Origin: Sphingomonas sp. | GTDB taxonomy: Bacteria > Pseudomonadota > Alphaproteobacteria > Sphingomonadales > Sphingomonadaceae | Length of the DNA stretch: 64,000 bases | Direction: 5' to 3' | Assembly (NCBI GenBank): GCA_003248865.1 | Contig: QFPK01000007.1 | Span: forward strand, 62,001 to 126,000 | Part shown: in pieces, positions 52,544-60,994 of the stretch | Numbering within the stretch: position 1 is the first letter of the stretch | Layout: every line of letters begins with the position of its first letter | The notes under the pieces: model-generated | What the model saw: the letters and a program-made list of their open reading frames with translations, nothing else | Databases searched by the model: none | Told to the model about the DNA's origin: nothing | Program-made: the position numbers and the translations under genes

Positions 52544-54856
52544 CTAGAAGCGCCGGCCCAATGTCAGGCCGATGGTGCGGGGTGGGCTGCTCTGCACCGT
52601 TGTAAAACCGCCAGTGTTCGCGCTGGAACCGATACTGTTGATCGCAATGACGTCGAACAGGTTGTTCACGAACAGGGCCGCAGTCCATTCGGTATCGACC
52701 CCCTGCAACCCAATGCGCGCATTCACCAACTGATAAGCCGGGTTTTCACGCCGATAGACATCGGTTGGCGAGAGTGTGGAGTAGCTGTTCCCGACATGCG
52801 TAAAGTCGACACGACCCAGGAATTCCAGAGTCTCACCCAGCGGTTTGATGTACTCAAGCGCTGCGCTCGCCGTCCAGCGCGGCACGGCTACAAGCCGATC
52901 ACCTTTTCGACCGGACGCAACCACGATTTCGCTAACCTGGTCCTCGGCAAGCTTGGCATCCGTGTAACCAATATTGCCATTGAAGCTGAGCTCCGGCGTG
53001 ATGCGAACAGACAACTCGGCTTCTGCACCGTAAATTCGGGCGGAACCCACGTTCGAAATCAGGCCAAACACGGATCCGGTTCCCGCAGTGCGGGCCGAAA
53101 CCTGCATGTCAGTCCAGTCAATGCGATAGCCGGCAAGGTTGAAATAGACGCCTGGTGCCAGTGTCGTCTTGGCGCCCAGTTCATAGTTCCACAGGCTGTC
53201 AGAACTGTAGCCAGCCAGTTCGGCCGGAAGCCCGATCACCTGGTTCACACCACCGGGGCGGAAGCCCTGTGCGGCCTGAGCGTAGAACATCAGCCCTTCC
53301 TTTGCAGCCCAGGAAAGGTTGAATTTATAGATCAGGCCGTCTTCCTTGCTCGTCGCTTCGGTATAGGGCGTCACGCGTGAGCTGTAGTGAATCTGCCCCA
53401 CGTCGATACGGCCGCCCACAGTCTTCTTGAAATTATAGTATCGAGTTCCTGCTGTAAGGGTGAGTTGATCAAACAACTCATAACTGATCTCTGCAAAAAC
53501 AGCCGTCTGCCGCAGATAATCGTTGATCGTGCGATCGTATCGGATGTTGTAGGCATCGTCCGGGCTCAACAGCCAACCAGTGCTGGGATCAGCAAGAAGC
53601 AGGGTAGAGCGGACGATTGTATCGCGTTTCTCATGGAAGGCGCCCACCGTCCATTGGAGCGGGCTGTCCGTGGTGGAATTGAAACGCAACTCGCTTACCC
53701 AATTCTTCACGGATTGCGGCTGCCACAAGCTCGACGTCTGGATTTCACGCGTCGCAGTCAGATAACTGGCAAGCTCGTTGCTATCGCATGCCCGGGCATT
53801 AAGCAGAAGATAACGCTGGCAACCCGCAGCGTTATCACGTCCGTTGAATGTGTCAGACACATCTCCGACGGCTGTGCGATCGCGATCGAACCAGGCCGTC
53901 ATCGCCGTCATGGAGACAGGGCCAAAATCATATTTCAGCGTACCCGAGTACACACGATTGGTATCATAGTTGCCGGACTCCGCGCGACCGTTTGTCACGA
54001 ACGGAATGCCCACCTCTTGAATCCAGCGCGGGCTATCCGTTTCCACTTTTTCGTAGAATGCAGCGAGGTCGATGGTCAGATCGTCAATCGGAGTCCAGCG
54101 CAGCATTGCGCGGCCGCCATAGCTATGGCCATCGTTTATATTGCTGTAGCCATAATGATTATTATCCACATAGCCAGCGAACTGATTGAAATTGCCTACA
54201 ACGCGAACCGCAAGCTTGTCCGAAACAATAGGCACGTTCACCATTGAATCGATGGACATGCCGACATTGCCACCCTTCACGCTGGACATGGTGGAGGAGA
54301 CAGCAGCCGCAAACTGGGTCGCATCCGGTTTCTTGAAGATAATCCGAAGTGTGCCGCCCATTGAGCCCGAGCCGAACAATGTGCCTTGCGGGCCCCGCAA
54401 CACTTCGGCTCTTTCCACATCAAAGAGACGGAAGTCTGGCGTTGTCCCAGCCGCATCAGAGGAGGTGGACACTGAACCCGAGACCGGCACTTCGTCATAA
54501 TAGACACCCACCGTGGGTTCGCCCGACGACTGAATGCCGCGGATCAGCACCCTGCGGTTGCCCGGCCCGGAATCGACGATGCGAAGGGAAGGGGCGTTGC
54601 GGGTGAGGTCGGTGAAACTGGTGGTTCCGCTGCGTTCCAGCGTTGCGCCGGTGGCGACCGAAATCGCGATCGGCGTGTCCTGAAGATTTGTGTCGCGGCG
54701 CAGCGCAGTGACGATGATCTCATCTTCCGGAAGCGACGCCGGCGTGCCGACCTGTGCCCAGGCGGCAGGGGAGGCGACGCATGAAATCAGCGCGGTACCG
54801 CCGAGCAGGGCAAGGCTGCGAAACTGGCACAGTTTACGTTGAAATCCCCTTTGCAT
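52544..54856 (-). CDS. TonB-dependent outer-membrane receptor
   Basis: A 770-residue receptor. Signal peptide (MQRGFQRKLCQFRSLALLGGTALISCVASPAAWAQ), a TonB-box-like EIIVTA, a plug domain (LRIVDSGPGNRRVLIRGIQSSGEPTVGVYYDEVP, VERAEVLRGPQGTLFGSGSMGGTLRI) and a long beta-barrel ending in GLTLGRRF with the terminal Phe. AGGAGA 8 nt upstream supports ATG 54856. It heads a unit with two exported amidohydrolases. The ligand is unknown. By eye its base composition is less GC-rich than its neighbours, which may indicate faster divergence or transfer. Confidence 0.92.
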   Translation of the reverse strand: MQRGFQRKLCQFRSLALLGGTALISCVASPAAWAQVGTPASLPEDEIIVTALRRDTNLQDTPIAISVATGATLERSGTTSFTDLTRNAPSLRIVDSGPGNRRVLIRGIQSSGEPTVGVYYDEVPVSGSVSTSSDAAGTTPDFRLFDVERAEVLRGPQGTLFGSGSMGGTLRIIFKKPDATQFAAAVSSTMSSVKGGNVGMSIDSMVNVPIVSDKLAVRVVGNFNQFAGYVDNNHYGYSNINDGHSYGGRAMLRWTPIDDLTIDLAAFYEKVETDSPRWIQEVGIPFVTNGRAESGNYDTNRVYSGTLKYDFGPVSMTAMTAWFDRDRTAVGDVSDTFNGRDNAAGCQRYLLLNARACDSNELASYLTATREIQTSSLWQPQSVKNWVSELRFNSTTDSPLQWTVGAFHEKRDTIVRSTLLLADPSTGWLLSPDDAYNIRYDRTINDYLRQTAVFAEISYELFDQLTLTAGTRYYNFKKTVGGRIDVGQIHYSSRVTPYTEATSKEDGLIYKFNLSWAAKEGLMFYAQAAQGFRPGGVNQVIGLPAELAGYSSDSLWNYELGAKTTLAPGVYFNLAGYRIDWTDMQVSARTAGTGSVFGLISNVGSARIYGAEAELSVRITPELSFNGNIGYTDAKLAEDQVSEIVVASGRKGDRLVAVPRWTASAALEYIKPLGETLEFLGRVDFTHVGNSYSTLSPTDVYRRENPAYQLVNARIGLQGVDTEWTAALFVNNLFDVIAINSIGSSANTGGFTTVQSSPPRTIGLTLGRRF

Positions 54857-55371
54857 CGTAGATTCTCCTGACCCTATCATTGAGTTCGGCAGGATGTTCT
54901 TTTTTTCCCTGCATCCGGCGCGGTTTCTGCGGATGCTCCAGTCTAGGCATGGAGTCGGCCGGGATTGTTTCGAAAGTTTGCGCCGATATCAGAATTTTTT
55001 GGCAGTATCGCGCACTTTGGCGAATATTTATCGGAGGCTGTAAGTCGATTTTCGGGTGGGAGAATGCCGGCGACGCCTAGCCTCACTGGGGTCTGGCGAC
55101 TGGAGAAAGCTTACAAAAATGTCAGAGTTGTTACGGAATCAGTATGTTGCGCCGCACAATGTCGTTGGGCAATTTCACTGCGACACGCCGCCGCAGGGAT
55201 ACAAACCGAGTTAAAGAGGGGAGATTCGCGAAATGGTTCATCAAGGCGGCTGACTGGGCCATCAAACCCGCAGGGCTATATCGATCAGTAATTAACATAA
55301 TATAGATTATCAGACTTATGATGTGGGGCTTTTCGGCTTCTTCTCTTCACCCTTCGTGGCTTTGCCGATCC
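54857..55371. other. Intergenic region upstream of the TonB receptor gene
   Basis: About 515 bp between the receptor start and the GST stop, both leftward. It is clearly more AT-rich than the surroundings (for example 54970-55040 and 55285-55322). It presumably holds the receptor promoter and regulatory sites. Open frames up to 108 codons exist on the plus strand but are not convincing as genes. I see no RNA gene or repeat. Confidence 0.45.
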
Positions 55372-55989
55372 TCAAACCTGCGGGAAAAACTGCTGCGGGC
55401 TTCTCATCCCGGGTAGCGCCCGCATGCGTTGCAACCAACCCGTCATTGTGGGTGTCGGCCGCACACCCGCTTCGGCAAGCCACTGCGTGTAGCCCCAGAT
55501 CGCGCAGTCACCTATGCCGGGGGCTGCCCCGTGGAAAAAGGTAAGCGCTCCAAGCAGTTGCTCGAGTCGCCCGCAATCCGCGCGATAGCGCGCCTCCAGC
55601 CATTCCACCGCGCCCGGCGGAAAGCCCTTCCCCTCTACCCGTCGGGCTTCCTTCAACTGCGGCAGGCACATGCCGATGCGATTTGCCTCCCACATCAGCA
55701 ATTCCCGGCCACGCTGCATGTTGGTTGCGTTTTCGCCACCAAGGCATTGAAATTTCGTAGCGATCTTGAGAAGTATCGCACCTGACTGGACGTGCGGAAC
55801 ACCATCGATCAGCAGCAGCGGAACCTCGGCGAACGGGCTGGCAGCCAGAAACGCCTCGGGGCGGCTTTCAGGTTCTGCCCAAATGTCGACCCAGACTGAC
55901 TGAAACGGAATATCCGCCAGAGACAGGGCCAGCGCCACCTTACAGGCGTGCCCCGAATCCGGGTGCCCATACAGTGTCAGATCCGTCAT
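55372..55989 (-). CDS. Glutathione S-transferase family protein
   Basis: A 205-residue GST fold. N-terminal thioredoxin-like domain (LTLYGHPDSGHACKVALALSLADIPF; EVPLLLIDGVPHVQSGAILLKIA with the cis-Pro and the Ser-containing glutathione-binding loop) and a C-terminal helical domain (GDCAIWGYTQWLAEAGV). ATG 55989 begins the family core; the ORF extends 16 codons upstream without support. The substrate is unknown. Confidence 0.85.
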   Translation of the reverse strand: MTDLTLYGHPDSGHACKVALALSLADIPFQSVWVDIWAEPESRPEAFLAASPFAEVPLLLIDGVPHVQSGAILLKIATKFQCLGGENATNMQRGRELLMWEANRIGMCLPQLKEARRVEGKGFPPGAVEWLEARYRADCGRLEQLLGALTFFHGAAPGIGDCAIWGYTQWLAEAGVRPTPTMTGWLQRMRALPGMRSPQQFFPQV

Positions 55990-56112
55990 ATGCGCCCCTG
56001 CCCCGTTCAGCTTCCGGGCCACGAGCCCAACTGGCAACCGGCCGGCATGTCAAGCCGAGGCCCTTTTCTTTGCCAGTCTCGCGGGCAGGCATGATCGTCT
56101 AGTCTCAATCTC

Positions 56113-56532
56113 ATGGCAGACACTTCCGCAACGCGTGCCGCGCTGGATCGCTGGCATGACTACATCCTGAAATCTCACGACAAGCAGGCGCTTTGGGATT
56201 TGCTTCACCCTGATGTCGTGTTCGAAAGCCCGGTGGTTCACTCACCGCAGCGCGGGCGGGACATCACGTTCAAATATCTCGCCAGCGCCGACAAGGTGCT
56301 GGGCGGCGAAGGCTTTCGCTATCTGGGCGAGTGGCTGAACGAGACCGGCGCCGTGCTGGAGTTTGCCAACACGCTGGACGGCATCGAGGTGAACGGCGTG
56401 GACATGATCACCTTCGATGCGGACGGAAAGATCACGCATTTCAAAGTGATGGTTCGGCCCTTAAAGGCCGTTAACCAGGTGCACCAACTGATGAAAGCCC
56501 AGCTGGAGGCGATGATGGCGGCCAAGGGATGA
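56113..56532 (+). CDS. NTF2-like (SnoaL-type) protein
   Basis: A 139-residue cone-fold protein: ATRAALDRWHDYILKSHDKQALWDLLHPDVVFESPVV is the helical start, and MITFDADGKITHFKVMVRPLKAVNQVHQLM forms the conserved sheet. Members include small isomerases, hydrolases and ligand-binding proteins; none can be chosen here. No clear ribosome-binding site precedes the ATG. Confidence 0.75.
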   Translation: MADTSATRAALDRWHDYILKSHDKQALWDLLHPDVVFESPVVHSPQRGRDITFKYLASADKVLGGEGFRYLGEWLNETGAVLEFANTLDGIEVNGVDMITFDADGKITHFKVMVRPLKAVNQVHQLMKAQLEAMMAAKG

Positions 56533-56551
56533 GGCTGGCCTCGACCGCATT

Positions 56552-56980
56552 CTAACTTGGCTCGACCGGCCAGCGGGTTGCCAGCGCCCTCACCCCGGCC
56601 GCGATGATCTCGGCCAGCACATCCGGATCCGCATCTGACAGGCGCTTCAGATAGAGGCAGGATTTCCCCGTTCGATGCTTGCCCAGTCGGCCCAGCATGC
56701 CGGTGAAGTCGGCGCTGTCCGACATCACATACAGCACCAGATCAGCCTTCCTCGGTGAGAATCCGGTGGCGCAGATCACCCCGGAATGGCCGCTTTCATA
56801 GGTGTAGCTGTAACGGCCATAGCCGATGATCGAAGGGCCCCACATCCGCGGCGTCCACCCGGTTACACGCCGGAACAGGGCATCGAGCGCCATTCCCTCC
56901 ACGCCCCTCGATGGCGGCTGAACGGACTCCAGAAAGGCATCGACGGAAATTTCCGTTGGTTTCGTTTTCGCTTCTGGCAT
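56552..56980 (-). CDS. DUF1801 domain protein
   Basis: A 142-residue protein with the YdhG-like DUF1801 pattern: SVDAFLESVQPP, RVTGWTPRMWGPSIIGYGRYSYTYESGHSG, ATGFSPRKADLVLYVM, LGKHRTGKSCLYLKRLSDAD. Function is unknown. ATG 56980 has GGGAG at good spacing; the in-frame ATG at 56995 is an alternative. It is convergent with the NTF2-like gene and divergent from mazG. Confidence 0.85.
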   Translation of the reverse strand: MPEAKTKPTEISVDAFLESVQPPSRGVEGMALDALFRRVTGWTPRMWGPSIIGYGRYSYTYESGHSGVICATGFSPRKADLVLYVMSDSADFTGMLGRLGKHRTGKSCLYLKRLSDADPDVLAEIIAAGVRALATRWPVEPS

Positions 56981-57015
56981 GACGGCTGCTCCCATACCTC
57001 AGCCCGCAGGATGCC

Positions 57016-57786
57016 ATGACGATGACCAACAGGGAACAGGCGCTCGCTGCCATCGGACGTCTTGCCGACATCATGGACCGGCTGCGCGGGCCGGGCGGCT
57101 GCGAATGGGATCGCGCCCAGACCTTCGCGACCATTGCCCCCTACACCCTTGAAGAGGCGCATGAAGTCGCCGATGCGATCGACCGGGATGACATGCCAGA
57201 CCTGTGCGAGGAATTGGGCGATCTGCTGCTTCAGGTCGTGTTCCATGCCCGCATGGCGGACGAGGCCGGCCACTTCACGCTCGCCGATGTCGCCGACGGC
57301 ATCTGCGCCAAGATGGAGCGTCGCCACCCGCATATCTTCGGCCCGCAAAGCGGCCCCGCCAGCGCAGATGAAGTCCGTGCCACCTGGGAAGATATCAAGG
57401 CCGCCGAAAAGCCCCGCGAGTCCATGCTGGACGGTGTGGCGCTCGCCCTCCCCGCCCTCACCCGCGCCGAGAAGCTGGCCAGTCGTGCCGCCCGCAAGGG
57501 CTTCGACTGGCCGGACGCCAGCGGACCGCTCGCCAAGATCCATGAGGAGCTGGCCGAAATCGCCTCAGCCAGCACGGACGCTGAACGAGCGGATGAGGCC
57601 GGCGACCTGCTGTTCGCCGCCGCCAACTATGCCCGCAAGCTGGGCGTTGACCCGGAAACCGCCCTGCGCGGCGCCAATTCGAAGTTCGAGCGAAGATTCA
57701 GGAAAATCGAAAAAGTAGCTGGTTTTGAACAAATGTCTTTAGAAGATCAGGAAGCTCTATGGCAATCGGCGAAGCGATTGCCGTAG
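57016..57786 (+). CDS. mazG: Nucleoside triphosphate pyrophosphohydrolase MazG
   Basis: A 256-residue tandem MazG protein that hydrolyses aberrant NTPs to monophosphates. First domain: CEWDRAQTFATIAPYTLEEAHEVADAI (EExxE metal helix), LCEELGDLLLQVVFHARMA. Second domain: KIHEELAEIASA and DEAGDLLFAAANYARKLGVDPETALRGANSKFERRF. Length matches the E. coli enzyme. It is convergent with hflX. Confidence 0.95.
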   Translation: MTMTNREQALAAIGRLADIMDRLRGPGGCEWDRAQTFATIAPYTLEEAHEVADAIDRDDMPDLCEELGDLLLQVVFHARMADEAGHFTLADVADGICAKMERRHPHIFGPQSGPASADEVRATWEDIKAAEKPRESMLDGVALALPALTRAEKLASRAARKGFDWPDASGPLAKIHEELAEIASASTDAERADEAGDLLFAAANYARKLGVDPETALRGANSKFERRFRKIEKVAGFEQMSLEDQEALWQSAKRLP

Positions 57787-57813
57787 GAAAAGGCACTCCT
57801 CCTGCAACGCTGG

Positions 57814-59157
57814 TCACAAAGCCCTGAAGCGCCGCTCCTTTTCGGCATCCAGCCGAACCTGCACACGAATTTCGCCGCCGTCATCGCGCTGGCTGATCAC
57901 TTCGCCATTGGCGTGCAGCCATGCGAGGCGTTTTCCGTCGGAGGGGTGGAGGCGAATCTCGTGCAACTCGCCCGGACCTTCCAGCCGGCAGGCCAGCAAT
58001 GCCTTGAGTTCCTCGATGCCCTCCCCTGTCAGCGCGGAGACAAGGATCACGTCCGGATCGCGTGCGGCGCGCTCGATGGCGGCTTCATGCGTCTCGGCGT
58101 CCAGCTTATCGGCCTTGTTCAGCGCCTCGATCATGGGGACGCGCCCCTCCCCTTCCAGCACGCCCAGCGAGCCGAGGATCGCGCGAACGTCGGCGGCCTG
58201 CGCTTCGGTATCGGGGTGGGAGAGATCGCGCACATGCACCAGCAGGTCGGCCTCGATCACTTCCTCCAGCGTGGCGCGGAAGGCAGCGACCAGTTCGGTG
58301 GGCAGGTCCGAGATGAAACCGACGGTGTCTGACAGGATCACCTTGCTGCCCTGAGGGCCAGCGCCCGGCAGATGGATAGCGCGCATCGTGGGGTCCAGTG
58401 TGGCGAACAGAAGATCTTTCGCCATCACTTCGGCGCCTGTCAGGCGGTTAAACAGAGTGGATTTGCCGGCGTTCGTATAGCCGACCAGCGCGATCACCGG
58501 ATTGGGCGCGCGCTGCCGCCGGGCGCGGTGCAGGGTGCGGGTGCGGCGCACCGATTCCAGCTCCTTTTTCAGCCGGGCGATGCGGTCGCGCAGCAGCCGC
58601 CTGTCGGTTTCGATCTGGGTTTCGCCGGGGCCGCCCAGAAAGCCGAAGCCGCCGCGCTGCCGCTCCAGGTGGGTCCAGCTGCGCACCAGTCGCCCGGCCT
58701 GATATTCCAGATGCGCCAGTTCCACCTGCAGCCGCCCTTCGGCTGTGGCGGCGCGCTCGCCGAAAATCTCCAGAATCAGGCCGGTGCGGTCGATCACCTT
58801 GGCCTTCAGCGCGGTTTCCAGATTCTTCTGCTGGATGGGCGTGATGGCGGCATCCATGATCACCACTTCGGCTTCATGGGCCTGCACATCGGCGGCGAGC
58901 CGTTCCAGCTGCCCCTTGCCCAGCAGCGTCGCCGGCGACATCGCGCGCAGGCGCACCAGCTCGCGGCCGCGCACATCCAATCGGATGGCGGCTGCTAGTC
59001 CTTCGATTTCGTCCAGCTTGGCTTCCGGAGATCGGCTCTCGGCCGACGGCCGGCCGGGCAGCACCGGATGCACCACGATCGCCGGGGAACCGAAACTGGT
59101 TCCCAGCGCCTGGTCAAATCCGCGCCGGTCGATCCCCGGCGCGCCTGTTGTTTCCAT
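57814..59157 (-). CDS. hflX: Ribosome-associated GTPase HflX
   Basis: A 447-residue GTPase that binds 50S subunits and splits stalled or heat-damaged ribosomes. N-terminal nucleotide-binding domain (SPATLLGKGQLERLA, DRTGLILEIFGERAATAEGRLQVELA), Gly-rich linker GGFGFLGGPGETQIETDRRLL, and G domain with GYTNAGKST, DTVGF and NKAD. ATG 59157 shares one base with the hfq stop; the longer ORF upstream runs through hfq in another frame and is not coding. The hfq-hflX pairing is conserved in proteobacteria. Confidence 0.95.
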   Translation of the reverse strand: METTGAPGIDRRGFDQALGTSFGSPAIVVHPVLPGRPSAESRSPEAKLDEIEGLAAAIRLDVRGRELVRLRAMSPATLLGKGQLERLAADVQAHEAEVVIMDAAITPIQQKNLETALKAKVIDRTGLILEIFGERAATAEGRLQVELAHLEYQAGRLVRSWTHLERQRGGFGFLGGPGETQIETDRRLLRDRIARLKKELESVRRTRTLHRARRQRAPNPVIALVGYTNAGKSTLFNRLTGAEVMAKDLLFATLDPTMRAIHLPGAGPQGSKVILSDTVGFISDLPTELVAAFRATLEEVIEADLLVHVRDLSHPDTEAQAADVRAILGSLGVLEGEGRVPMIEALNKADKLDAETHEAAIERAARDPDVILVSALTGEGIEELKALLACRLEGPGELHEIRLHPSDGKRLAWLHANGEVISQRDDGGEIRVQVRLDAEKERRFRAL

Positions 59158-59423
59158 CAATCCTCGTCGTCCGCCTTCTCGGCTTCGAACAACTGGACGG
59201 GGGCTGCCGGCATCACGGTGGAAATCGCATGCTTGTACACAAGCTGCGAATGCCCGTCGCGCCGAAGCAGGACCGAGAAGTTGTCGAACCAGGTGATGAC
59301 CCCTTGCAGCTTCACGCCGTTCACCAAGAACATCGTGACCGGGATCTTCTGCTTGCGAACCGCATTCAGGAACACGTCCTGCAGGTTGTTCGCCTTGTCG
59401 TTCGCCTTCGCCTTCTCGGCCAT
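59157..59423 (-). CDS. hfq: RNA chaperone Hfq
   Basis: An 88-residue Sm-like protein forming a hexameric ring that pairs small RNAs with mRNAs. Sm1: LQDVFLNAVRKQKIPVTMFLVNGVKLQG. Sm2: LVYKHAISTVMP, with the YKHAI signature. ATG 59423 (MAEKAKANDK) is the family start; upstream in-frame sequence is not conserved. The C-terminal tail is short and acidic. It is coupled to hflX by a one-base overlap. Confidence 0.96.
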   Translation of the reverse strand: MAEKAKANDKANNLQDVFLNAVRKQKIPVTMFLVNGVKLQGVITWFDNFSVLLRRDGHSQLVYKHAISTVMPAAPVQLFEAEKADDED

Positions 59424-59599
59424 CGCTGTTTTGCCTTCTTGCAGTCTTGGCGGGCAGTGGCGCCCGCACCCGCTCCGTTGCCCGGGGTCGGCCGGTGGGC
59501 GTTGGCTCACCTGTCGTCACATGTATGTCGGCTTTTCGCGCCGCACAACCCGGCGGTTCAGGGAAGTTTGCAAAGTCTCCACAGACTTAAGTCTGTCAG

Positions 59600-60994
59600 T
59601 CAGGCTCCTTCGGGCTCATCCCGATCCGTCTCCGCGATCCCCAGCGCCTTCAACTTGCGGTGAAGCGCCGACCGTTCCATACCTATGAACGCAGCTGTGC
59701 GGCTTATGTTCCCGGAAAAGCGCCGGATTTGCACTTTCAGATACTCACGCTCAAACGCCTCGCGCGCTTCCCTCAGCGGCGTGCCCATGATGGATCGCGC
59801 GGCCTGATCCGGCAGCAGGCGGGCGGGTTCCGCTGTCAGTTCCGGGGGCAGATGTTCCAGATCGATATCGTCCGTGCTGTTGGCGGGGGCCAGAATCAGC
59901 GTGCGTTCCACGATGTTGCGCAACTGGCGGACATTGCCGGGCCAGGCGAAGGCCTGCAGCGCGGCCAGCGCATCGGCTGTGAACATGGGCGTTTTCACCC
60001 GCCGTTCGGCCGCAAGCCGGGCAAGGAAATATTCGGCCAGCAGCGGGATATCCTCCCGCCGCTCTGACAGTGCGGGCAAGCGGACGGGCACGACGTTCAG
60101 CCGGTAATAGAGGTCTTCCCGGAAGCGTCCGGCCGTGATTTCAGACGACAGGTCGCGCGCGGTGGCGGACACCACACGCACATCCACCTTGATGGCGCGC
60201 GTGCCGCCCACACGCTGGAAGCTCTGGTCCGTCAGCACGCGCAGGATTTTCGCCTGTGTTGTCAATGGCATGTCAGAGACTTCGTCGATGAACAATGTGC
60301 CGCCATCGGCCACTTCCAGCAGACCCGGCCGGATGAGGTCGCCGCCATGTTCCTCGCCGAACAGCTCTTCTTCAACGCGGTCCGGCTCCATTCTGGCCGC
60401 CGCGACCACGACGAAGGGACGATCGGCGCGGGTGGACCAGCGGTGGAGCAACCGGGCTGCCACTTCCTTACCGGAGCCGGCAGGCCCCTGGATCAGCACC
60501 CGGCTTCCGGTTGCGCCCACGCGCTTGATGGTGGCGCGCACGGCGTTGATATGCTGGCTGGAGCCTGTCAGCTCATTCTCGATACCTGCGATGCTGCGCA
60601 GTTCGTCCACTTCACGCCGCAACCGTTCGGTTTCAGTTGCCCTTGCAACAGCAAGCAGCAACTGGTCTGCCTGAAAGGGTTTTTCGATGAAATCCCAGGC
60701 CCCACGCTTGATGGCGGCCACCGCGGTATCCAGATTGCCGTGGCCGGAAATGATCAGCACCGGCAGCCCCGGATCCTTTTCCTTCACCGCGTCCAGCAGT
60801 TCCAGCCCGTCCATGCGGGAGCCTTGCAGCCAGATGTCCAGGATCAGCAGCGCAGGCCGTCGCTCGGCCAAGGCGGCCAGTGTGGCGTCGCTGTCCGCCG
60901 CCGTGCGCGGGCGATAGCCTTCGTCTTCGAGCACGCCTGCAATCAGGCTGCGGATATCGGCTTCGTCGTCGACGACGAGAATGTCGAGCGGCAT
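59600..60994 (-). CDS. ntrX: Nitrogen-assimilation response regulator NtrX
   Basis: A 464-residue response regulator. Receiver domain with phospho-acceptor D53 (LLILDIWLQG), AAA+ domain with Walker A GPAGSGKEVAARLL and Walker B GGTLFIDEVSDMP, and a C-terminal Fis-type HTH (NISRTAAFIGMERSALHRKLKALGI). The sigma-54 contact loop GAFTGA is not present: the segment reads ELFGEEHGGDLIRPG. This agrees with alphaproteobacterial NtrX proteins that may not activate sigma-54. The ATG directly follows the ntrY stop (TAG-ATG). Confidence 0.93.
   Translation of the reverse strand: MPLDILVVDDEADIRSLIAGVLEDEGYRPRTAADSDATLAALAERRPALLILDIWLQGSRMDGLELLDAVKEKDPGLPVLIISGHGNLDTAVAAIKRGAWDFIEKPFQADQLLLAVARATETERLRREVDELRSIAGIENELTGSSQHINAVRATIKRVGATGSRVLIQGPAGSGKEVAARLLHRWSTRADRPFVVVAAARMEPDRVEEELFGEEHGGDLIRPGLLEVADGGTLFIDEVSDMPLTTQAKILRVLTDQSFQRVGGTRAIKVDVRVVSATARDLSSEITAGRFREDLYYRLNVVPVRLPALSERREDIPLLAEYFLARLAAERRVKTPMFTADALAALQAFAWPGNVRQLRNIVERTLILAPANSTDDIDLEHLPPELTAEPARLLPDQAARSIMGTPLREAREAFEREYLKVQIRRFSGNISRTAAFIGMERSALHRKLKALGIAETDRDEPEGA

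Noticed and set aside
54965..55291. A 108-codon frame upstream of the TonB receptor gene
   Set aside because: No ribosome-binding site, no domain, and codon choice unlike real genes in the window. It lies in an AT-rich control region.
59424..59520. Longer N-termini for hfq and hflX
   Set aside because: The conserved proteins begin at 59423 and 59157. The extra codons are not family-like, and for hflX they overlap hfq in a different frame.
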